Of a DNA stretch of 50,553 nucleotides, positions 14,739 through 22,597 are shown one piece after another; position 1 is the stretch's first letter; each line of letters begins with the position of its first letter. The stretch lies in assembly GCA_002383485.1 (NCBI GenBank), contig DFYY01000020.1, positions 1 to 50,553 of the forward strand, written 5' to 3'. The notes beneath the pieces were generated by a model, which had not been told where the DNA came from, did not search any database, and saw nothing but the letters and a program-made list of their open reading frames with translations. This DNA comes from Bacteroidales bacterium UBA4070 (GTDB taxonomy: Bacteria; Bacteroidota; Bacteroidia; Bacteroidales; VadinHA17). Both the position numbers and the translations under genes were made by a program.

Positions 14739-17417
14739 ATGAGATTGAGGCTGACCAGGATTGTAAAGATATCATCTTTCTGTTTATTAGCGCTTTCGTC
14801 GTGTACCACAGATGATCTACCCATGTATGAATCAGAAAAATATACCGTATACCCTGACCGGGTTGTACAGGGAGAATTCACGGCAATTGCAACGGGCCCT
14901 GACGGGATGACCTCTGACTACAGAAGCCTCAGTGCAATCATTGACCCGGTCATCCAGTTCAAGTTCAGCATTAACGGCCGCGACAATGAACTGGCCTTCG
15001 GGGTAAACCACCAGGCAAACATCCTGCCTGCAGGAGACGATGCCACCGTTCTTGATGTGACTTTCGGCCAGAGATCAGCCCCCGGATCTCACAAGGATGC
15101 CTCCCAGCCTCTGCCGCCAAACACCCGCGTCAGGTTCAGGGTCAACTTCAAGCCGGTTCTCGAAGCATTCAGGGCAAAGGGATTCTATGACGACATACTT
15201 GGCAACCGTATCTTCGCCGATGATTTCAAGGGACTCTACCTTGCCGGGGACACCTATCCGCTTAACTGGGATTTCGAAAACATACCGTCAAATCCTCTCC
15301 TGAAGATGGAAGATCCTGACGGTGACGGCATATTTGAAAAAGAACTGATTTTCAACGTATATGATCCTTCGGCCCACACCTCATCTGCATGGAACCTCAC
15401 CAATGACATATCAAAATTCCCGGAGTACGGGAGTCCCTTCATACTCCTTAATGCCCTCCATAACATGGCGCTCGATGAGATGGTCATGCTTATGGAGGAA
15501 GACGGCACCTTCCGGACCGGGGAGGCGTGGCCTGGCGTCTGGACACGCGACCTGAGTTACGCCACCGTGCTCTCCCTGGCTTACCTCGACCCGGATCGAT
15601 GCATCAACAGCCTGATGATCAAGGTTTCAAATAACCGGATTATACAGGATACCGGCACCGGCGGAGCATGGCCGGTCTCATCTGACAGGGTGGTCTGGGC
15701 CCTGGCTGCCTGGGAGGTATACAAGTATACCGGCGATAAGGCATGGCTTGAAAAAGCCTTTGAGATCGTCAGAAACAGCCTGGATGATGACAGCAAAACC
15801 ATCATTGATCCGGCAACGGGCTTAATAAGAGGTGAATCATCATTCCTCGACTGGCGGAAGCAGACCTACCCTCTGTGGATGGAACCCGCCGATATCTTCG
15901 GATCGCTCAATCTGGGTACGAATGCCGCATACATTCAGGCTCTGAAGGTTGCCGGACTGATGGCGCAGGAACTTGACTTCGAAGATAGCTGGTCAGCGAG
16001 GGCAGAAATGCTTCGCGAAAATATAAACAACCGCCTTTGGGTCGAGGATAAGGGTTACTATGGTCAATACCTCTACGGCAGCAGAAACCGGTTCCTCTCA
16101 CCCCGTGCAGAGGCCCTCGGGGAGGCATTTACAGTTCTTTTTGATGTTGCCGGTGATGAAAGAAAGCACAGAGTGCTCATGAACACTCCCGTCACACCAT
16201 TCGGCATAACCTGCATCTATCCTCAGATACCCGGAATCCCGCCCTATCACAACAACGGGATATGGCCCTTCGTACAGGCATTCTGGACCCTTGCAAACGC
16301 TCAAAACAAACATTCAGAGGCAGTTGAAGCAGGGCTTGCATCAATCATCCGCCCGGCAGCACTCTTTCTTACAAACAAGGAAAATTTCGTTGCGGAAAAC
16401 GGCGATTTTGCAGGAACCGAGGTTAACTCCGACAGGCAGTTGTGGAGCGTAGCCGCGATGCTTGCAATGCACCACCGCGTACTGATAGGCATCAGCTTCG
16501 GGAAGGATCAGATGGATTTTAATCCGGTCATCCCGGAGAGTTTCAAAGGATCCTATACCCTCAAAAACTTCAGATATCGCAATGGCACATATAACATCTC
16601 TGTCACCGGCTGGGGCGCCGGGATCTCCTCATTCAGCATCGACGGATCCAGATCACCGGATAACTTCATTCCTGCCACTTTGACCGGCAACCATACCGTC
16701 GAGATAATAATGAACGGCAAGACCAGCAGTCAAACCTTTAATAAAACTGACAATTACACGGCCCCGGAAACACCTGTTCTGGCGGCAGGCAACAGCACAA
16801 TTTCCTGGAACAGAGTCAGCGGAGCCCCTGTTTACAGGGTCTTCAGGAACGGAGAGATGATAGCGTCTGTACCGGATACGACCTTTGCCGCATCCCCCTG
16901 GAACACAATTGACGAGTATCAGGTTCTGGCCGCAGACAGTGCAGAAATTGAATCTTTCCTGAGCAATCCTGTGACGGTGACCCCGCCACACGCAATAATT
17001 AAAATCGAGGCTGAGGATTTTAACGTCCTGGGTGAAAACAAATTTCCGGGATTCTCTGGCAAAGGCTATGTCATGGTCAGCATCAGGAACCCTGGAGATC
17101 TGATTATCAGATTAAAGGCTGATGCCGGGAAATATCTCCTCCGTGCACGCTACGCCAACGGCACAGGGCCGGTTAACACAGACAACAATTGCGGTATACG
17201 TTCGCTTCATGTCAATGGCACTTTCGCCTGTTCCCTTGTATTTCCACAGCGCGGCAAGGATGAGTGGTCAGACTGGGGATACACATACCCGGAGCCGGTT
17301 GAACTCATGGATGGCGAGAACTTCCTAATAATCAGATACGAGGATTTTAACAGAAATATGGACGGGCAGGTCAATGAATTCCTGCTTGACCAGCTTTTGC
17401 TGGAAAAATTGAACTGA
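14739..17417 (+). CDS. Six-hairpin-type glycoside hydrolase lipoprotein with C-terminal CBM-like domain
   Basis: A lipoprotein of about 892 residues with a signal MRLRLTRIVKISSFCLLALS and lipobox LSSC at Cys22, so probably outer-membrane attached. After an N-terminal beta-rich region, residues about 240-600 resemble an (alpha/alpha)6 glycosidase catalytic domain. It shows WPGVWTRDLSYATV, GGAWPVSSDRVVWALAAWEV, YHNNGIWPFVQAFWTLAN and FAGTEVNSDRQLWSVAAMLA. Acidic residues in WTRD and GTEVNSDRQ are catalytic candidates. A later Ig-like part and a C-terminal region (IKIEAEDFNVLG...YLLRARYANG) look like a CBM35/CBM6-type carbohydrate-binding module. The substrate is not identifiable. No SusC/SusD partner is adjacent. 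Alternative: a debranching- or mannosylglycerate-hydrolase-like enzyme. Confidence 0.75.
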   Translation: MRLRLTRIVKISSFCLLALSSCTTDDLPMYESEKYTVYPDRVVQGEFTAIATGPDGMTSDYRSLSAIIDPVIQFKFSINGRDNELAFGVNHQANILPAGDDATVLDVTFGQRSAPGSHKDASQPLPPNTRVRFRVNFKPVLEAFRAKGFYDDILGNRIFADDFKGLYLAGDTYPLNWDFENIPSNPLLKMEDPDGDGIFEKELIFNVYDPSAHTSSAWNLTNDISKFPEYGSPFILLNALHNMALDEMVMLMEEDGTFRTGEAWPGVWTRDLSYATVLSLAYLDPDRCINSLMIKVSNNRIIQDTGTGGAWPVSSDRVVWALAAWEVYKYTGDKAWLEKAFEIVRNSLDDDSKTIIDPATGLIRGESSFLDWRKQTYPLWMEPADIFGSLNLGTNAAYIQALKVAGLMAQELDFEDSWSARAEMLRENINNRLWVEDKGYYGQYLYGSRNRFLSPRAEALGEAFTVLFDVAGDERKHRVLMNTPVTPFGITCIYPQIPGIPPYHNNGIWPFVQAFWTLANAQNKHSEAVEAGLASIIRPAALFLTNKENFVAENGDFAGTEVNSDRQLWSVAAMLAMHHRVLIGISFGKDQMDFNPVIPESFKGSYTLKNFRYRNGTYNISVTGWGAGISSFSIDGSRSPDNFIPATLTGNHTVEIIMNGKTSSQTFNKTDNYTAPETPVLAAGNSTISWNRVSGAPVYRVFRNGEMIASVPDTTFAASPWNTIDEYQVLAADSAEIESFLSNPVTVTPPHAIIKIEAEDFNVLGENKFPGFSGKGYVMVSIRNPGDLIIRLKADAGKYLLRARYANGTGPVNTDNNCGIRSLHVNGTFACSLVFPQRGKDEWSDWGYTYPEPVELMDGENFLIIRYEDFNRNMDGQVNEFLLDQLLLEKLN

Positions 17418-17556
17418 GAGTTGCAGAACAACCGCCGGGCCGCGTCTGACAGCGATGTCTTCTCCCGATCATGATACGGCTACTGCCAGAGTAACTGCAC
17501 CGCTTCAGGTTCCATGTCCTGATACAGGCCCGGGTCAGTCACCCCGGACGCATTTC

Positions 17557-18630
17557 CTACTTCTTCCTGCACCCTATCCCCGGCAGATCCGGCGAGAGCG
17601 TGTATAACGGCGCTTCGTATAACGGCCCCCCGGTAAAAGGCTCCTTCTCCGGTTCGATATGCGGATCAAGATCCACATGGCTGAAACAGCCCATTCCTGC
17701 CACAATATGCACGGCACAGCCCAGGGCAAGCTTCGACTCGAGCATGCATCCGACCATCAGCTTGATATTTGCGCTGCGCGCGATGGCGGCAATGTCCATC
17801 GCCTCGATGATACCCGACTTCATCAGCTTGATATTGATATAGTCGGCACAACCGGTCCGAACCACATTTATGGCATCAGCACTTGTGAAGACTGACTCGT
17901 CCGCAGCAATCGGGATCGATGTGTGATCCTTTACGAACCTCATTCCCTGCAGGTCAAATCTCGAGACTGGCTGCTCGAACAGTATCGGTCTTATCCCGCT
18001 CTTTCCCATCTCCTCAATGAAATGAACGGCCTCGCAGGGCGAATAACCCTGGTTTGCATCGATGGTTATCCCGCATAGCGGAGCCCCTTCTTTGATTGCA
18101 AGCAGCCGGTCGATATCATCAGTCAGTTTCTTCCCCACCTTGGTCTTCAGCACGGTATACCCCGCCTTCGCCAGTTTGGCAGCATTCTTTTTTGCGATTT
18201 CCGGAGGAACGATATCAATCGTGTAGTCAGTCTCCGCCTTGTTCCCGGCGCCACCGAAGAACTCGTAGAGCGGGATACCCAGCACCTTGGCATAGGCATC
18301 AATGAGCGCCATCTCGATGGCACACCGGGCTGTCACCTGTGCATGGAAGACTCCTCTAAGCGTAGCGGATATAGCCCTGTAATCAGTTACATTCTTGCCT
18401 TTTATGAATTCTACACAGCTCTTAAGTGTTGCAAGAGCAGTGGCCTGGTTCTCACCGTTTATCGGTTCAAGCGGGGCAGCCTCGCCGTAACCTTCAATGC
18501 CATTCTCCAGCACAACGGTAATAAGTACATTTTCAATGTTGTACTTTGTGCCGATGGCAATCCTGAACGGCTCTCCGAGGTCAAGATTCAGAGGCTCGAT
18601 TATTACCTTTTTGATCTTAATTGCTTTCAT
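17557..18630 (-). CDS. Dipeptide epimerase (L-Ala-D/L-Glu epimerase type)
   Basis: A 357-residue enolase-superfamily enzyme of the muconate lactonizing subgroup. It probably epimerises dipeptides such as L-Ala-D-Glu released from peptidoglycan. The catalytic lysine motif LKTKVG (near residue 162) and the metal ligands in TIDANQGY, LFEQPV and AADESV are present. So are the second catalytic lysine in INIKLMKSGI and the dipeptide-binding GCMLES. Its start overlaps the end of the upstream oxoamine synthase gene by 14 bases, implying co-transcription. The exact dipeptide preference is not predictable by eye. Confidence 0.88.
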   Translation of the reverse strand: MKAIKIKKVIIEPLNLDLGEPFRIAIGTKYNIENVLITVVLENGIEGYGEAAPLEPINGENQATALATLKSCVEFIKGKNVTDYRAISATLRGVFHAQVTARCAIEMALIDAYAKVLGIPLYEFFGGAGNKAETDYTIDIVPPEIAKKNAAKLAKAGYTVLKTKVGKKLTDDIDRLLAIKEGAPLCGITIDANQGYSPCEAVHFIEEMGKSGIRPILFEQPVSRFDLQGMRFVKDHTSIPIAADESVFTSADAINVVRTGCADYINIKLMKSGIIEAMDIAAIARSANIKLMVGCMLESKLALGCAVHIVAGMGCFSHVDLDPHIEPEKEPFTGGPLYEAPLYTLSPDLPGIGCRKK

Positions 18631-19723
18631 TTTTATCCTTCCATTGTTTTAACAATTCAAGTAACTGACTGATCTGATCATCAGTATGAGAGGCAGATAC
18701 GGCTATCCTGATCTGATGCATCGCTTTCCTTACAGGGTAATTCATGAAAGGAGCTATCACGCCGTTCTCCTCGAGGAATAGGGAGAGACCCTGTGCCTTC
18801 TCCGGGGAATCCAATATGATGGGCACTATGGGTGTTCTGAAATGGGTAGTCTGAAATTCCATCCCGGTAACCGCATCCCTGATCCGCCAGGCATTGTCGA
18901 GAAGCCGTGTACGCAGATCCGGGTTCTCCCTTAGGATTGCCAGTGAAGCTATCCCCGCTGCTGCTATCGGAGGCGGCAGGGCCGTAGAGGCCTGGTAGGT
19001 TGCAGATCCCTCACGTATCATCTCCGTCACCGAAAGGCTTCCCGATATGAATCCCCCATACCCGCCCAGGGCTTTGCTCATTGTTTCGGTCTGATGAATA
19101 TTCGCATCTTCCGGCAGGTTAAAATGCTCAGGGGTACCCTTTCCGGTTTCGCCAAGCACGCCTGTTGCATGTGCATCATCAACTACGAGGATCGCGCTGT
19201 GCTTCCTGACCACCTCATAAATCTGGTTCAACGGGGCAATTTCGCCCGTCAGGGCAAAGATACCGTCAGTGATCACCAGGGGACTTGAGCCCCTGTTGTA
19301 ATCAAGAAGATAGTCGAGATGCCCCGCGTCACAGTGATCATAGAACATCACCCTGACCGCACCTGTTGGGATGGCTGCAATTATGCTGGCATGAGCCGAC
19401 TGGTCAATGAAAACTGTAGAATAGCGTCCTTTCAGTATCTCGAGCAGGATGCTGTTGCCCTGGTAGCCCGAGGCGAAGACAACCGCATCATCCTTTCCCT
19501 TGAATGAAGCCAGTGCACTCTCCAGCTCCAGGTGAAGGTCTGAAGTCCCTGTGGTGTGACGCGATGCGGCAAAATTCACTCCGTACTTCTGCACCGCGCG
19601 GATAACGGCTTCCTTGACCTGAGGATGAGATGCCAGCCCCAGGTAATTGTTCCCCGCGAAATAGGAATACTTTTTACCGTTGCTTATGATGTAATTACCG
19701 ACTTCGCCGTTCAGAAGAATCAT
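18617..19723 (-). CDS. Alpha-oxoamine synthase family PLP enzyme (KBL/BioF-like)
   Basis: A protein of about 368 residues of the fold-type I PLP family that condenses an amino acid with an acyl-CoA or cleaves 2-amino-3-ketobutyrate. Visible are YFAGNNYLGLASHP, the pocket sequence ASGYQGN, the Asp motif LVVDDAHATGVLG and the Schiff-base lysine TMSKALGGYGG. I start it at ATG 19723 rather than TTG 19762, because a TAAATTTG promoter element at 19760-19767 would place the TTG at or before the transcription start. It is coupled to a dipeptide epimerase and not to biotin or threonine genes, so its true substrate is uncertain. Confidence 0.82.
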   Translation of the reverse strand: MILLNGEVGNYIISNGKKYSYFAGNNYLGLASHPQVKEAVIRAVQKYGVNFAASRHTTGTSDLHLELESALASFKGKDDAVVFASGYQGNSILLEILKGRYSTVFIDQSAHASIIAAIPTGAVRVMFYDHCDAGHLDYLLDYNRGSSPLVITDGIFALTGEIAPLNQIYEVVRKHSAILVVDDAHATGVLGETGKGTPEHFNLPEDANIHQTETMSKALGGYGGFISGSLSVTEMIREGSATYQASTALPPPIAAAGIASLAILRENPDLRTRLLDNAWRIRDAVTGMEFQTTHFRTPIVPIILDSPEKAQGLSLFLEENGVIAPFMNYPVRKAMHQIRIAVSASHTDDQISQLLELLKQWKDKNESN

Positions 19724-19759
19724 ATCTTGTCTGCTGTTCTGACATGTTACAGTGAGTTT

Positions 19760-19767
19760 CAAATTTA
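19760..19767 (-). promoter_or_regulatory. Probable -7 promoter element of the oxoamine synthase/epimerase operon
   Basis: TAAATTTG on the minus strand matches TAnnTTTG. Transcription would begin near 19753, leaving a 30-base leader before ATG 19723. Confidence 0.45.
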
Positions 19768-19875
19768 ACCAATATTAAGTAAGCCCCCGGTAGAACGTGA
19801 CTAAAAAAAGTCTTATTATGCCTTTGTTATGCCGTAAAGCATACCTGATATTTTTTTTGCCGGCCGGAAGTCTGA

Positions 19876-20271
19876 AAGTTTTCAATTTATTATATTGACG
19901 CAAATCAGCTTTCTAAACTGCTGAAAAGAAACCCGATCAAAACTGATACAATAGAAACAATTGGAAAATGGACCGAACAGATCGTGCCATGGTTAATGTC
20001 GCACGGGATAAGGATCATACTGATAATCGTAATTGCCTTTGTCCTTGACAGGGTGCTGCAAAGGATTGTGGTCAGGACTGTCAGGGCATCTGTAAGACCG
20101 GATGCAAACACCAGCCCGGAGGCTGAGAAAAAGAGAGAAGACACGCTGATAAGAATCTTCAGCGGCGCGCTGAAGATTCTGATAATGATTGTGGCTTTTA
20201 TGATGATCCTGCAGGAAACGGGAATTGAGATCCCGTTCCCGCAGACTGTTATTCACCGTACCACAGAGTAG
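19876..20271 (+). pseudogene. MscS-type mechanosensitive channel with internal in-frame deletion
   Basis: The frame opens after a TGA at 19873. It gives an N-terminal membrane region typical of small-conductance mechanosensitive channels (IVPWLMSHGIRIILIIVIAFV; LKILIMIVAFMMILQETGIEI). Normally a pore helix rich in Gly/Ala and a beta domain follow GIEI. Here the sequence passes straight to PFPQTVIHRTTE, which matches the usual MscS C-terminus (GIEIPFPQ). About 170 residues, including the pore, are therefore missing, joined at a tetrapeptide that plausibly occurred in both places. No ATG begins the frame: the first usable codons are ATT or GTG 19984. It cannot form a channel. Confidence 0.7.
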
Positions 20272-20285
20272 AATTAGATTATGAC

Positions 20286-20316
20286 ATGAGGGCCGGCATA
20301 TGACACCGGCCCTCAT
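20286..20316. terminator. Hairpin between mscS remnant and blaR1-like gene
   Basis: ATGAGGGCCGG (20286-20296) and CCGGCCCTCAT (20306-20316) form an 11-bp G/C-rich stem with a 9-base loop between converging genes. There is no clear T tract on either side, so termination is inferred from position and stem strength only. Confidence 0.5.
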
Positions 20317-20364
20317 TCTGAATCAGCGAATAAGCCAATCCGTTTCTTATATTCCCCCTACTCC

Positions 20365-21936
20365 CTATTTGAGGCTGAACTTAATGGGTATGACAAGCTT
20401 TACATCCACTGCTTTGCCTCTCTGTGTTCCCGGGGTCCAGTCGGGCATCTCACTCACAACCCTTACGGCTTCGGCATCAAGCAAAGGGCTCGCGGATCTT
20501 TCAACCTCAACGCTCTCAACCTTGCCCGCCTTATTGACTATGTAACCGACATATACGACACCCTGTATTCCATCCTTCTTAGCCTGTTCCGGATATTTCA
20601 TCCGGCTTGCAATCCATTGCATCATTGCTTCCATGCCTCCCGGGAACTGCGGCATCTCTTCAACCACCACAAACACGTCCCCTTCTCCTGAGCCGGCTTC
20701 CGGTGCTGTTTTTGATTTAGCTGCAGTTGAGGCAGGTGGGGGTGGGGGTGGCGGAGGCGGGGGCACCGGCCCTACACTGACCGTATCAATCACCGTAGTG
20801 CTCTTATTCATCGTAACTGAAATGCTGCTGCCGGCAGCTTTCACCGAAACCACTTTTGTCTCGAATCCGACATAGGAGACCACAAGAACGGCGTCATCCG
20901 GAACATCCTTCAGCGCAAAGCGACCTGAAGCATCACTGACAGTGCCAACTGTAGTGCCTTTGATAACTATCACGGCATTTTCCAGTGGTTTGCCGGCATC
21001 ATCCTTCACGGTCCCGCTGACGCTCTTAGTGAGGTCAGCAGCGACGGCGGCAATAGGAGCAACAGGATCCGATACTACCCTGTACTCCGGCTTCGCAAAG
21101 GCAAAAAGAACCAATGCGGCCACGGGCAGGATCAGGAGAAGCCTAAGCTTCCTGAACGGTGAACTGATTGTATTTTTCATCATTGTAAATCGTTTTTTGT
21201 TTAGTGAATAACTGAAAAAGTTGCCCAGGTCGATAACCGGAGAGCCGGCGATCTGGTTCAGCAAAACTGCCTTGTATATGGCCGGGTCTGAAGTGCGCTG
21301 CAGCGCCTCCTCATCAGCCAGGTACTCGTGGTTCTGCCTTATGAACCTGGAATAGATCCATGCGGCAGGATTGAACCACTGAACTGCACAGAGAATGGAT
21401 GAAAGCACCAGGTCAAACCAGTGCATCTGTCTGATATGCACAAGCTCATGATTCATTATCTCCCTTGCCTCGGTCTCTGAAACTGAAGGATTGACAACCA
21501 CAAAAGAGAATAATGAAAATGAACCCGGATATGCATCAGACCGGATTACCTTAACCGGATAACCTGATGAGCAGTCAGCACAGGCAACTGCACGCAACAC
21601 AGGCAATACCTGTGTGACATACCGTAAAAGTACTGCCATCGCACCGGCAAGCCAGACTAAGAAAAGAGCCACCGCCAGAATGTTCTGCCAGGTGCTGCCC
21701 CCATGCAGCGCTGCCGTTACGGGACCGGCCGTGGCGCCAGCCTCAACGGCTGATGCCTCAACCACATACCGCACAGTTACCAGCGGAAGGATGACCGAAG
21801 CCAGGATACCAGTAATAAGGTAGATCCTGTTCAGAAGAAAAAACCTCTCGTTCCTGAGAAAGAGAAGATAAACCAGTGCAAAACCGGTTATCCAGACTGC
21901 TGACCTGAGAAGATAAAGACCCACCGTTTCCATCAC
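20365..21936 (-). CDS. BlaR1-type M56 metallopeptidase with TonB C-terminal domain
   Basis: A 523-residue membrane sensor-protease. N-terminal membrane helices (about 1-110) precede a zinc peptidase core with HELVH at residues 163-167 and HEYLADEEA at 203-211. A further helix lies at about 266-281. The rest departs from classical BlaR1. In place of a penicillin-binding sensor there is a carboxypeptidase-regulatory-like beta domain (about 305-376), a run of ten prolines (392-401) and a TonB C-terminal domain (about 430-523; AMMQWIASRMKYPEQAKKDG). Family knowledge suggests signal-driven cleavage of the BlaI repressor. The TonB part suggests it also contacts an outer-membrane or periplasmic partner. 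Its start overlaps the blaI stop (ATGA). Confidence 0.88.
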   Translation of the reverse strand: MMETVGLYLLRSAVWITGFALVYLLFLRNERFFLLNRIYLITGILASVILPLVTVRYVVEASAVEAGATAGPVTAALHGGSTWQNILAVALFLVWLAGAMAVLLRYVTQVLPVLRAVACADCSSGYPVKVIRSDAYPGSFSLFSFVVVNPSVSETEAREIMNHELVHIRQMHWFDLVLSSILCAVQWFNPAAWIYSRFIRQNHEYLADEEALQRTSDPAIYKAVLLNQIAGSPVIDLGNFFSYSLNKKRFTMMKNTISSPFRKLRLLLILPVAALVLFAFAKPEYRVVSDPVAPIAAVAADLTKSVSGTVKDDAGKPLENAVIVIKGTTVGTVSDASGRFALKDVPDDAVLVVSYVGFETKVVSVKAAGSSISVTMNKSTTVIDTVSVGPVPPPPPPPPPPASTAAKSKTAPEAGSGEGDVFVVVEEMPQFPGGMEAMMQWIASRMKYPEQAKKDGIQGVVYVGYIVNKAGKVESVEVERSASPLLDAEAVRVVSEMPDWTPGTQRGKAVDVKLVIPIKFSLK

Positions 21937-22319
21937 TTTTGCTTTTTACTGTCCGATAATTCCTTTCTCGTCTCGTTGATCAGCTCTTCCATCTCAGCCA
22001 CGCTAAGATCCTTCTCACGTGCAAAGAATGATGCCATGGCAGGGAACGAGTTGTCAAAATAACCTTCAAGAAGCCCGAAGAGCTGGTGCCGTGAATAATC
22101 CTCCCGCGAAACGACAGGAAAATAGAGATAAACATTCCCATAGGACTTATGGTCCACAAATCCCTTTTTCTCCAGAATCCTTACTACGGTTGAAACAGTA
22201 TTCCTAGCAGGCCTGGGTTCATCAAACCGGTCCCTGATATCCTTGACCAGTCCCTCTCCCAGATCCCAGAGAATCTGCATCACCTGCTCCTCCGCCCTTG
22301 TCAGTTGCATTGTTTTCAT
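21933..22319 (-). CDS. BlaI/MecI-family repressor
   Basis: A 128-residue winged-helix repressor. The N-terminal DNA-binding domain (LTRAEEQVMQILWDLGEGLV, then RPARNTVSTVVRILEKKGFV) and the C-terminal dimer region (FARE...EMEELINETRKEL) match the family. It is first in an operon with the M56 protease, overlapping it by 4 bases. Two copies of GACTA-N6-TAGTC lie in its own promoter region, one of them filling the spacer between -33 and -7, so autorepression is likely. The inducing signal is unknown; beta-lactam is not implied because the partner lacks a penicillin-binding domain. Confidence 0.92.
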   Translation of the reverse strand: MKTMQLTRAEEQVMQILWDLGEGLVKDIRDRFDEPRPARNTVSTVVRILEKKGFVDHKSYGNVYLYFPVVSREDYSRHQLFGLLEGYFDNSFPAMASFFAREKDLSVAEMEELINETRKELSDSKKQK

Positions 22320-22342
22320 TCTGTTCTGTCAATCCTTCAATG

Positions 22343-22373
22343 CAAATATATGACTAACTTATTAGTCATGCAA
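22343..22373 (-). promoter_or_regulatory. Promoter of the blaI-blaR1-like operon
   Basis: On the minus strand TTG (22373-22371) and TATATTTG (22350-22343) are 20 bases apart, and the -7 element is 24 bases before the blaI ATG. The palindrome 22350-22369 occupies the spacer, so a bound repressor would block the polymerase. Confidence 0.65.
22350..22369. promoter_or_regulatory. BlaI operator 1 (palindrome)
   Basis: A 20-base segment with perfect 8-bp arms ATGACTAA and TTAGTCAT around CTTA. Its core is GACTA-N6-TAGTC. Family repressors bind dyads of this size, and it lies between the promoter elements of the blaI-like gene. Confidence 0.65.
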
Positions 22374-22392
22374 CTATTTTTGCATAAATTTT

Positions 22393-22408
22393 GACTATTT
22401 TTTTAGTC
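22393..22408. promoter_or_regulatory. BlaI operator 2 (palindrome)
   Basis: GACTATTTTTTTAGTC has the same GACTA-N6-TAGTC core as operator 1. The two are 43 bases apart centre to centre, close to four helical turns, which would allow cooperative binding on one face of the DNA. Confidence 0.55.
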
Positions 22409-22597
22409 TCAGATGTAATTACATGATATTGAACGCATTGATGACGTCAAGTGCACATGACGACAATAAGAAAAATGGCCGGAGTTCTGTATGACTCACA
22501 GGAAAGCCGGTTTCTGGTGACAAAAAAGTTCTGGTCTGACAGCGATGTCAACTGTTTTTATGGATGGTGATTTCCCGGGGGGCTCTCCGAAGAATTG

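Noticed and set aside
17445..17459. TCTGACAGCGATGTC also found at 22535-22549
   Set aside because: A 15-base match between two places in 50 kb is expected about once by chance, and the flanks differ.
20365..21936. Beta-lactam resistance sensor
   Set aside because: The protein has the M56 protease core but no penicillin-binding domain, and there is no beta-lactamase gene near it.
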